In this document: piece after piece, positions 44,720 to 51,275 of the stretch | How positions within the stretch are numbered: the stretch's first letter is position 1 | How the letters are laid out: each line of letters starts with the position of its first letter | Assembly: GCF_003693265.1 (NCBI RefSeq) | Contig: NZ_RDRE01000001.1 | Location: forward strand, 62,001 to 126,000 | Direction: 5' to 3' | Length of the DNA stretch: 64,000 nucleotides | DNA from: Corynebacterium gottingense | Lineage (GTDB): Bacteria > Actinomycetota > Actinomycetes > Mycobacteriales > Mycobacteriaceae | Notes under the pieces: model-generated | What the model was told of the DNA's origin: nothing | The model's database searches: none | What the model saw: the letters and a program-made list of their open reading frames with translations, nothing else | Position numbers and translations under genes: made by a program

Positions 44720-45736
44720 ATGGCCAACATCAACCACCCGTCGCCGCGCCATGGATACGACATGGACCTCGGCGACGACGCCCTGAACGCCCGCATTGCG
44801 CAGGGGATGGGCGAGGTTGAACGCGTGCTGCTCGAGCGGCTCTCGCAGGGCGAGGAGTTCATCACGGACAAGGTCACCCACCTGGCCGTGGCCGGGGGCA
44901 AGCGCTTCCGCCCGCTGATGGCGCTGTTGAGCAGCGAGTTCGGGCCCGACACCGCGTCGGAGAACGTGGTGAAGTCCGCCGTCATTACAGAGATGGTCCA
45001 CCTGGCCACCCTCTATCACGACGACGTGATGGACGAGGCGGAGCGGCGCCGCGGCGTCGACTCGGCCAACTCGCGCTGGGACAACACCGTGGCCATCCTG
45101 GCCGGCGACGTGTTGTTCGCCCACGCGTCGCGCATCATGAGCGAGATCGACACCGCCACGGTCGCGCACTTCGCCGACACCTTCCAGGAACTGGTCACGG
45201 GGCAGATGCTGGAGTCACTCGGCGCGCGCGGCGGCGACCCTGTCGAGCATTACATGAAGGTGATCGAGGGCAAGACGGGCGTGCTCATCGCGTCCGCCGC
45301 GTACCTGGGCGCCACCCACGCCGGCGCGAGCCAGGAGGTGGTGGCGAGCTGCCAGCGCCTCGGCGCCGCCGTCGGCATGGTCTTCCAGATCGTGGACGAC
45401 ATCATCGACATCTTCTCCGACCCCGCGCAGTCCGGCAAGACCCCCGGCACGGACCTTCGCGAGGGCGTGTTCACCCTCCCGGTCCTCTACGCCATGCAGG
45501 AGGACTCGGAGGCGGGCCGCGAGCTGCGCGCGATGCTCACCGGCCCGCTGCAGACGGATGAGGAGGTGCAGCGGGCGCTCCAGTTGATCGGCCAGACCAA
45601 CGGGCGGGAGCGAGCGCTTGACGACGTCAACGCCTACCTCGCCGCCGTCAACCGCGAACTCGAGACGCTCCCGGCCGGGCCCGCCAGCGACGCGCTGCGC
45701 CAGCTGTCCCGCTACACCGTCGACCGCGTGGGATAG
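44720..45736 (+). CDS. Polyprenyl diphosphate synthase (menaquinone side chain)
   Basis: A 338-residue trans-prenyltransferase. The first Asp-rich motif is LYHDDVMDEAERRRG, the second is QIVDDIIDIFSD, and GGKRFRPLMALL binds the isopentenyl substrate. It would make the long all-trans chain that MenA attaches to DHNA. The start at 44720 has AAGGA 8 nt upstream; ATG 44711 in the same frame is a poorer choice. It corresponds in position to grcC1 of M. tuberculosis. Confidence 0.92.
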   Translation: MANINHPSPRHGYDMDLGDDALNARIAQGMGEVERVLLERLSQGEEFITDKVTHLAVAGGKRFRPLMALLSSEFGPDTASENVVKSAVITEMVHLATLYHDDVMDEAERRRGVDSANSRWDNTVAILAGDVLFAHASRIMSEIDTATVAHFADTFQELVTGQMLESLGARGGDPVEHYMKVIEGKTGVLIASAAYLGATHAGASQEVVASCQRLGAAVGMVFQIVDDIIDIFSDPAQSGKTPGTDLREGVFTLPVLYAMQEDSEAGRELRAMLTGPLQTDEEVQRALQLIGQTNGRERALDDVNAYLAAVNRELETLPAGPASDALRQLSRYTVDRVG

Positions 45737-45763
45737 CGCCTTTGGTGCTGCTGACCAGCCGAT

Positions 45764-45794
45764 TTGCAAAGAGCTGGCGGTAGTGTTGTAAAGT
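45764..45794 (+). promoter_or_regulatory. Candidate promoter of tRNA-Tyr
   Basis: TTGCAA (45764-45769) and TAAAGT (45789-45794) are spaced 19 bp apart, 22 bp before the tRNA. Confidence 0.4.
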
Positions 45795-45816
45795 ATTCAA
45801 CGCACTTAAGGTGCAC

Positions 45817-45898
45817 GCCAGGTTGCCCGAGCGGCCAAAGGGAGCGGACTGTAAATCCGCCGGCATTGCCTTCAGAAGTTCGAATCTTCTACCTGGCA
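45817..45898 (+). tRNA. tRNA-Tyr (anticodon GTA)
   Basis: Acceptor arms GCCAGGT and ACCTGGC pair fully. The anticodon loop CTGTAAA carries GTA, a long variable arm marks it as class II, and GTTCGAATC forms the T arm. The length is 82 nt with discriminator A; CCA is not encoded. Confidence 0.95.
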
Positions 45899-45904
45899 CA
45901 CTCA

Positions 45905-45943
45905 CCCACCACCACGTACGCGAGTACGAGGCGGTGGGTTTTT
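45905..45943 (+). terminator. Terminator after tRNA-Tyr
   Basis: Outer stem CCCACC/GGTGGG with an inner CGTAC-GCGA-GTACG hairpin, followed by TTTTT. Confidence 0.8.
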
Positions 45944-45978
45944 CGTGCGTGGGGGCGGGGCTTGGGCGGGCTTGGGCG

Positions 45979-46065
45979 GGATGACGAGAACGGCCTGTTT
46001 GACGAGATCAGGATGACGAGGGTGCGGGGATTTTGTCGCATCCTCGTCGCGGGGTTCTCGTCTAG
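45979..46065. repeat. Intergenic repeat element, copy B (GGATGACGAG family)
   Basis: GGATGACGAG occurs at 45979 and 46011. GGATTTTGTCGC and CATCCTCGTC (46039-46048) follow, and TCTCGTCTAG ends it. The order of these pieces matches copy A at 31595. The 398-bp stretch 45944-46341 contains this element and the tRNA promoter and no gene that I can support. Confidence 0.55.
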
Positions 46066-46251
46066 TAGGTGGCAGCCTGAACTATCCCTCGCCACAGCGA
46101 CCCGCGGCAGCGACATTGGCGCCTGCAGCGCCGGAGGCACGGTACCGCCGCCGCGTGGAGGGGCGCACGGTCGCGCCTCCAATGCGCAGGGCCCAGATAG
46201 CGTTCATAAGCGTGTGAAAAACGGCCTAAAAACCCGCCCTGTAGTGGCGAT

Positions 46252-46281
46252 TTGTGTTCTTTAACGCTATCGGGTTAATCT
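46252..46281 (+). promoter_or_regulatory. Candidate promoter of the tRNA-Thr/Met/Trp-secE cluster
   Basis: TTGTGT (46252-46257) and TAATCT (46276-46281) are 18 bp apart, about 60 bp before tRNA-Thr. Confidence 0.5.
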
Positions 46282-46341
46282 TCTTAAGGCTTCAACGGAG
46301 CGGGTCACACCGAAAGGTGAGACTCACAACAAAGAGGCTGT

Positions 46342-46414
46342 GCCCCCTTAGCTCAGTCGGCAGAGCGTTTCCATGGTAAGGAAAAGGTCGACAGTTCGAT
46401 TCTGTCAGGGGGCT
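46342..46414 (+). tRNA. tRNA-Thr (anticodon GGT)
   Basis: Acceptor GCCCCCT pairs with AGGGGGC. The anticodon stem TTTCC/GGAAA encloses the loop ATGGTAA with anticodon GGT, and the T loop is GTTCGATTC. The length is 73 nt. Confidence 0.95.
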
Positions 46415-46440
46415 CTGTTGTTTGCGTAAGGCAAACACAT

Positions 46441-46512
46441 GGCGGTGTAGCTCAGTGGTAGAGCAAACGACTCATAATCGTTGTGTCGAGAGTTCAATTC
46501 TCTCCATCGCTA
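46441..46512 (+). tRNA. tRNA-Met (anticodon CAT)
   Basis: Acceptor GGCGGTG pairs with CATCGCT through two wobble pairs. The anticodon loop is CTCATAA with CAT, and the T loop is GTTCAATTC. Acceptor and D-arm sequences lack the initiator features, so it is an elongator Met tRNA of 72 nt. Confidence 0.92.
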
Positions 46513-46584
46513 CTCACCTCAAGCGGATGCTCCGGCGTTCGTGGTAGGGTTAGGCCCCTGTAATTGTTTACAACGCAGGGACCT

Positions 46585-46660
46585 AGGGGCGTGGCGCAAT
46601 TGGTAGCGCAACGGTCTCCAAAACCGTAGGTTGCAGGTTCGAGTCCTGTCGCCCCTGCCA
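46585..46660 (+). tRNA. tRNA-Trp (anticodon CCA)
   Basis: Acceptor AGGGGCG pairs with CGCCCCT. The anticodon loop CTCCAAA carries CCA, the T loop is GTTCGAGTC, and the 3' CCA is encoded. It lies 25 bp before the secE start, as in many actinobacteria. Confidence 0.96.
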
Positions 46661-46684
46661 AAGCATGAATGTGGAGGAGTTTTC

Positions 46685-47005
46685 TTGACTAACCCCAACG
46701 GTCAGAACCCGGCACGGCCAACCGGTAAGCGTCAGCTGGGCGGGGCTTCTCCGATCTCCACCGACTCCTACGAAGAGAAGCGCACCCCCGCGAAGCGCGA
46801 TGGCGATGACGCCGAGAAGAAGAACGGCGCCGCAGCATTCCCGGGCGAGGTTGTCTCCGAAATGCGCAAGGTCATCTGGCCGACCGGCAAGGAGATGCTC
46901 AACTACACACTCATCGTGTTTGCCTTCCTGATCGTGTTGACCGTCATGGTGTGGGGCACCGACAGCCTGGCTAGCCTGCTGGTTGAATGGATCTTCATTC
47001 GTTAG
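46685..47005 (+). CDS. secE: Preprotein translocase subunit SecE
   Basis: A 106-residue protein with a hydrophilic N-terminal extension and the conserved core FPGEVVSEMRKVIWPTGKEM before one membrane helix (YTLIVFAFLIVLTVMVWG). SecE clamps SecY in the Sec channel. The start is TTG 46685 with GGAGGAG 6-7 nt upstream; an upstream in-frame start would lie inside tRNA-Trp. A strong terminator follows, separating it from nusG. Confidence 0.95.
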   Translation: MTNPNGQNPARPTGKRQLGGASPISTDSYEEKRTPAKRDGDDAEKKNGAAAFPGEVVSEMRKVIWPTGKEMLNYTLIVFAFLIVLTVMVWGTDSLASLLVEWIFIR

Positions 47006-47028
47006 CTATAATGCGAACGGTTACTTAA

Positions 47029-47069
47029 TATCCCGCTTCCTCGGACTCCGAGGGGCGGGATAAGTTTTT
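47029..47069 (+). terminator. Strong terminator between secE and nusG
   Basis: TATCCCGC/GCGGGATA and inner CCTCGG/CCGAGG stems around an ACT loop, followed by AGTTTTTG. It implies nusG has its own promoter in 47070-47140. Confidence 0.85.
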
Positions 47070-47141
47070 GTCCCACCGCGCGCGAACCACCAACGTGAGT
47101 ACGCTAGGGCGGGGAATTTACGGAGATAAAGGAGACGGACC

Positions 47142-48092
47142 ATGGCAGTGGAAAACAACGACGCCCTGAACACGGTCGAGGAAAACGAGCTGGAAATGAT
47201 CGACGAGGGCGCGCCCGTCACCGATCAGACCGACCCCGAGGAGGAGCTGGCTGAGCAGCAGGCCGATTCTGCCGAGCCGGAAGCGCCCTCCGAGCAGGAG
47301 GAGGAGCTCGAGATGGTCGACGAGGGTGCCCCGGTCACCGAGGAAACTGACCCGGAGACGGAAAGCACCGAGGGCGCGGAGGCCACCGAGGGAGATGCCG
47401 AGGCAGCTGCCGCCGCGGCGCTTGGCGACGATTCCGCGGCCGAAGCGGACAGCGAGTACCGCGCCCGCCTGCGCGCTTACGTCCGCGAGCTGAAGAAGCT
47501 GCCGGGCGAGTGGTACATCATCCAGTCCTACTCGGGCTACGAGAACAAGGTGAAGACCAACCTGGAGATGCGTATCCAGACGCTCGAGGTGGAGGACTCC
47601 ATCTACGACGTGGTCGTGCCGATCGAGCAGGTGCTGGAGAAGAAGGATGACAAGCGCAAGCTGGTGAAGCGGAAGCTGCTGCCGGGCTACGTCCTTGTGC
47701 GCATGGAGATGAACGACGCTGCCTGGTCCGTTGTTCGCGAGACCCCGGGCGTGACCAGCTTCGTGGGCAACGAGGGCAACGCGACGCCGGTGAAGCACCG
47801 CGATGTGGCGAAGTTCCTCATGCCGAAGGCGGAGCCGGTTGAGGGCAAGAGCGTCGCGAATGCGGAGGGCGAGACCGTCATCGCGATGCCGGAGGAGGAC
47901 GAGAAGCCGAAGGTCACCCACGACTACAAGGTGGGCGAGGCCGTCACCATCCTGTCGGGCGCGTTCGCGTCCGTTGCGGGTACGATCTCCGAGATCGACG
48001 AGGAGACAGGCAAGATCCAGGCGCTGGTGTCCATCTTCGGCCGCGAAACTCCGGTCGAGCTCACGGCTGACCAGATCGAGCGGATTATGTAG
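47142..48092 (+). CDS. nusG: Transcription termination/antitermination factor NusG with acidic repeated N-terminal extension
   Basis: A 316-residue NusG; the usual bacterial length is about 180. The first 105 residues are a highly acidic, Ala/Glu-rich extension with a 17-residue repeat: ELEMIDEGAPVTDQTDP (16-32) and ELEMVDEGAPVTEETDP (55-71). The NGN domain follows (GEWYIIQSYSGYENKVKTNL onward, about 122-230), and a C-terminal KOW domain (VGEAVTILSGAFASVAGTI, about 262-310). NusG binds RNA polymerase and couples it to Rho or ribosomes. Acidic extensions are common in actinobacterial NusG; the internal duplication is notable. AAAGGAG precedes the ATG. Confidence 0.95.
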   Translation: MAVENNDALNTVEENELEMIDEGAPVTDQTDPEEELAEQQADSAEPEAPSEQEEELEMVDEGAPVTEETDPETESTEGAEATEGDAEAAAAAALGDDSAAEADSEYRARLRAYVRELKKLPGEWYIIQSYSGYENKVKTNLEMRIQTLEVEDSIYDVVVPIEQVLEKKDDKRKLVKRKLLPGYVLVRMEMNDAAWSVVRETPGVTSFVGNEGNATPVKHRDVAKFLMPKAEPVEGKSVANAEGETVIAMPEEDEKPKVTHDYKVGEAVTILSGAFASVAGTISEIDEETGKIQALVSIFGRETPVELTADQIERIM

Positions 48093-48142
48093 GCGTGGCG
48101 TCGAGAAGCGTTTTGCTTCTTGCGCCCCACCTGCCGTAAGGT

Positions 48143-48183
48143 AAAACGTCGCGCGTGCCCGCACAAGGGCTGCGCGACGTTTT
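48143..48183 (+). terminator. Hairpin between nusG and rplK
   Basis: AAAACGTCGCGC (48143-48154) pairs with GCGCGACGTTTT (48172-48183), with an inner GCCC/GGGC stem, followed by CTATTCG. It may be a terminator for nusG or an attenuator in the rplK leader. The 190-bp gap holds no gene. Confidence 0.65.
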
Positions 48184-48282
48184 CTATTCGTCTCCCCGGT
48201 GGCTCCGGAAAAGCGGGGCATCCGGAAGCGTGCCGCCAAACATCGTGGGCGGGGCGCTGTACCAAGGAATTGAGGTTTAACG

Positions 48283-48711
48283 ATGGCTAAGAAGAAGGTC
48301 ACTGGCCTGATCAAGCTGCACATCGAGGCAGGCATGGCGAACCCGGCACCGCCGGTTGGCCCGGCGCTCGGTGCGCACGGCGTGAACATCGTCGAGTTCA
48401 CCAAGGCCTACAACGCCGCCACCGAGTCCATGCGCGGCAACATCATCCCGGTGGAAATCACCGTCTACGAGGACCGCTCCTTCGACTTCATCCTGAAGTC
48501 CCCGCCGGCAGCTTCCCTGCTGCTCAAGGCTGCGGGCATTAAGAAGGGCTCCGGCGTCCCGCACACCCAGAAGGTCGGTTCCGTGACCTGGGATCAGTGC
48601 AAGGAGATCGCTGAGACCAAGAAGAAGGACCTCAACGCCCGCGACATCGAGGCTGGCGCCGCGATCATCGCTGGTACCGCCCGCTCCATGGGCATCACCG
48701 TCGAGAAGTAA
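48283..48711 (+). CDS. rplK: 50S ribosomal protein L11
   Basis: A 142-residue L11. [20 protein letters not shown] and [20 protein letters not shown] are hallmarks of the N-terminal domain. The rRNA-binding C-terminal domain ends in [11 protein letters not shown]. It forms the GTPase-associated centre with 23S rRNA. It is followed 79 bp later by rplA, and the pair is normally autoregulated by L1. Confidence 0.98.
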   Translation: MAKKKVTGLIKLHIEAGMANPAPPVGPALGAHGVNIVEFTKAYNAATESMRGNIIPVEITVYEDRSFDFILKSPPAASLLLKAAGIKKGSGVPHTQKVGSVTWDQCKEIAETKKKDLNARDIEAGAAIIAGTARSMGITVEK

Positions 48712-48790
48712 ACCCGCTCGACGCAGGTGGGAGGGCCGGCCAGGCCCGTACCACCACTCCTGACATCACATACGAAGAAAGGAACGCAAC

Positions 48791-49501
48791 ATGGCTAAGA
48801 AGTCCAAGCGTTACAACGAGACCCTCGCACAGGTCGACCGCGACGCCCTGTACCACCCGCTCGACGCGGTGAAGCTGGCGCAGGAGACCTCCTCCAAGAA
48901 CTACGACGCCACCATCGACGTCGCTATGCGTCTGTCCGTCGACCCGCGCAAGGCTGACCAGCTGGTCCGCGGCACCGTCAACCTGCCGCACGGCACCGGT
49001 AAGACCGTCCGCGTCGCAGTCTTCGCCGAGGGCGAGAACGCCACCAAGGCACAGGAAGCTGGCGCCGACATCGTTGGCACCGACGAGCTCATCGAGCAGA
49101 TCAACAACGGCCAGCTCGACTTCGACGTTGCTATTGCAACGCCGGACCAGATGGCCAAGGTCGGTCGCGTCGCTCGTGTCCTCGGCCCGCGTGGTCTCAT
49201 GCCGAACCCGAAGACCGGCACCGTTACCCCGGACGTGGCGAAGGCTGTCTCCGAGTCCAAGGGCGGCAAGATTGCCTTCCGCGTGGACAAGGCCGCCAAC
49301 CTGCACGCGCTGATTGGTAAGGCATCCTTCACCGCCGAGCAGCTCGCCGAGAACTACGGTGCCCTGCTTGACGAGGTGCTGCGCCTGAAGCCGGCATCCG
49401 CCAAGGGGATCTACCTGAAGAAGATCGTGGTTTCCGCGACCCAGGGCCCGGGTGTCCCGGTTGATTCCTCCGTGCAGAAGGATTACGCCACCAAGGCCTA
49501 A
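48791..49501 (+). CDS. rplA: 50S ribosomal protein L1
   Basis: A 236-residue L1 of normal length. [20 protein letters not shown] at the N-terminus, [19 protein letters not shown] in domain II and the C-terminal ISATQGPG-like segment ([12 protein letters not shown]) are present. It binds the L1 stalk of 23S rRNA and is the usual translational repressor of the rplKA message. GAAAGGA lies upstream, and a very stable terminator follows 15 bp after the stop. Confidence 0.98.
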   Translation: MAKKSKRYNETLAQVDRDALYHPLDAVKLAQETSSKNYDATIDVAMRLSVDPRKADQLVRGTVNLPHGTGKTVRVAVFAEGENATKAQEAGADIVGTDELIEQINNGQLDFDVAIATPDQMAKVGRVARVLGPRGLMPNPKTGTVTPDVAKAVSESKGGKIAFRVDKAANLHALIGKASFTAEQLAENYGALLDEVLRLKPASAKGIYLKKIVVSATQGPGVPVDSSVQKDYATKA

Positions 49502-49516
49502 GTCTCGCACACTCTC

Positions 49517-49564
49517 AGCGCCCCGGCGCCAGACTTGAGAAAGTCCGGCGCCGGGGCGCTTTTT
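49517..49564 (+). terminator. Terminator of the rplKA operon
   Basis: AGCGCCCCGGCGCC (49517-49530) pairs perfectly with GGCGCCGGGGCGCT (49547-49560), with GACT/AGTC extending the stem inward, then TTTTTG. Confidence 0.93.
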
Positions 49565-49583
49565 GCTTGCTCACCTGGGCGAC

Positions 49584-49620
49584 TTGCCATGCGTGCTTAA
49601 TGAAAATAGTCTTCATTAAG
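49584..49620 (+). promoter_or_regulatory. Promoter with Zur-box-like operator for the anchored-repeat ABC locus
   Basis: TTGCCA (49584-49589) and TAGTCT (49607-49612) are exactly 17 bp apart. A near-palindrome at 49596-49620, arms CTTAATGAA and TTCATTAAG with 10 of 12 pairs matching, covers the -10 and the start point. Its core TGAAAATAGTCTTCA resembles the actinobacterial Zur box TGAAAATNATTTTCA. Transcription would begin at about 49619-49620, at the GTG start codon itself. Confidence 0.65.
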
Positions 49621-51275
49621 TGGAAATCTTCGGAGTGACTTGTGGGCGGCGCAAGGTGGCGTCGATACTCTCTGCGCTGTTGCTGGTGTTCCTCGCGCCG
49701 ATCGCGCACGCGGCGGAGCTCAGCCTGGATACCGGGCACATCGACGCGTTTGCGGTGCGCCCCGACGGCGACGGGATTGCGCTGAGCCTGCAGGAGGACG
49801 TGACGGGGTCGCATGTGCAGCACGCCCCCGAGGACGTCACCCTTGTTGTCGGCGAGCAGGCATACACCGAGGACACCGAGAGTGTCGAGGGGATTGGCGC
49901 GCCAGGCTACCTGCTCCCGCAGACGCAGCAGTCGGACCTCATCTGGCCGGGCTGGGATACGCAGGCGCTCGCCGGCGCGGGGATCAGCGACATTGACATC
50001 GAATTCCTCGAGATCTCCGGCCCAGGCGAGGTGTACCTTTTCCAGGCGCAGGGGCTCGGCGGCGTTGGGCCAGTGCTTGACGACGCCACCCTCGCCCTCA
50101 ACGCAGGCGCGACCATCCACCAGGCCACGCCTGCGCATGCCCACGCAAACTGGCTGTTCACCGAGCCCGGTACTTACACGATGCGGGTCGTGGCGCACGC
50201 GGGCGGCGCGACGTCGAACGAGGCGACCTACACCTGGATGGTGGGGGAGGCTGACTCGGCCGAGACAACACCGACCCCGGCGGACTCTTCGACGCAGAGT
50301 GATGACGCTTCGGCGCTCGGCGGCTTGGCTGACACGGACGAGTCGGAGGCATCGCACCGGGTGGAGACCTACGCCGGCGGGCCTGCCGAGCCCGCCGAGG
50401 GCACTGAGGCCGCAACCGCCGCGGCTAGCGAGTCCTGCAAGCCGGCCCTGAGCCCGCAGGTGAAGGACGACCGGCAGGTGCCCGCGACGTGGAACGACCC
50501 CGCCACGATGGTCTTCGGGCTCGGCGATGCCGCAACGACCACACTGCCCGAGGACGTCGGACCGATCCCGGCCGGAGAGGCCTGGATGATCGGCGCGACC
50601 CAGCAGGCCGGGGTGCCGTGGCTGGGTGCGAACACCCAGCACGAGTCCCTGCTGGAGCACACCACCGGCGAGGTGACGTGGGAGGTCACCGACTTCGACG
50701 GGCCCGGCAACATGTTTGTGTTCACCCAAGGCGGCTTGGGCAAGATCGTGGGCGAGGAGTGGTTCCGCGCCGAGCACGGCACCGCGCAGGGCGCCCACAC
50801 CATTCCGGCGAACTCGCACGTGCACCCCAACTGGGTCTTTAGCGCCCCAGGCACCTACCACGTGACCGTGCGCCACACCGCCACTGCGAAGGACGGCACT
50901 GAACTCAGCGGCGCCGCGACGCTCACCTTCGAGGTGGGCGGTTCCGGCAACGCCGATGACGGCCACTTCGACTTCGGCTCCGTCTACGACGCGGAGGGGG
51001 ACTGCGGTGGCGCGGGCGCAGCCGGCACCGGCTCCGCAGGCCCCGCAGGCTCCGCGGGCCCCGCAGATTCCGGCAGCGAAAGCGCGGCCGCCGGGGGAGC
51101 TCAGCGTTCGGCGTCCGGGTCCCGCAGCGGCGGGCTCGCCGAGACCGGCCCAACCGTGATGACGCTGCCCATCGCCGTGCTGGGGATTGGCGTGCTCGTC
51201 TTCGGCGGCGGCATGCTCTGCCTGGACACGGCGCTGCGACGCCGCCTGCTCGCCGTGCTTGGGGCCACCAAGTGA
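49620..51275 (+). CDS. Surface-anchored protein with two choice-of-anchor M (actinobacterial wall repeat) domains
   Basis: A 551-residue exported protein with a signal peptide (about residues 13-34, LLLVFLAPIAHA). Domain 1 spans about 35-215, with GYLLPQTQQSDLIWPGW, then H173-A-H175-ANW and FTEPGTYTM. A Ser/Thr/Ala linker follows. Domain 2 (about 265-440) has GVPWLGANTQ, then H400-V-H402-PNW and FSAPGTYHV. A Gly/Ser/Ala stretch leads to a sortase-like LAETG motif, a membrane helix and a basic tail. GTG 49620 fits a leaderless start; GTG 49635 gives a more usual signal peptide. It is the first gene of the metal-ABC locus and overlaps the binding-protein gene by 4 bp. The HxH pairs are candidate metal ligands (inference). 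Confidence 0.85.
   Translation: MEIFGVTCGRRKVASILSALLLVFLAPIAHAAELSLDTGHIDAFAVRPDGDGIALSLQEDVTGSHVQHAPEDVTLVVGEQAYTEDTESVEGIGAPGYLLPQTQQSDLIWPGWDTQALAGAGISDIDIEFLEISGPGEVYLFQAQGLGGVGPVLDDATLALNAGATIHQATPAHAHANWLFTEPGTYTMRVVAHAGGATSNEATYTWMVGEADSAETTPTPADSSTQSDDASALGGLADTDESEASHRVETYAGGPAEPAEGTEAATAAASESCKPALSPQVKDDRQVPATWNDPATMVFGLGDAATTTLPEDVGPIPAGEAWMIGATQQAGVPWLGANTQHESLLEHTTGEVTWEVTDFDGPGNMFVFTQGGLGKIVGEEWFRAEHGTAQGAHTIPANSHVHPNWVFSAPGTYHVTVRHTATAKDGTELSGAATLTFEVGGSGNADDGHFDFGSVYDAEGDCGGAGAAGTGSAGPAGSAGPADSGSESAAAGGAQRSASGSRSGGLAETGPTVMTLPIAVLGIGVLVFGGGMLCLDTALRRRLLAVLGATK

Noticed and set aside
43340-45169. A 609-codon minus-strand frame extending upstream of menJ
   Set aside because: The FAD-binding N-terminus begins at about 44560. 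The upstream part is antisense to the polyprenyl diphosphate synthase gene, whose Asp-rich motifs are clear.
45764-46264. A 166-codon open frame across tRNA-Tyr and the following intergenic region
   Set aside because: It overlaps a well-formed tRNA and a terminator and has no ribosome binding site or recognisable protein features.
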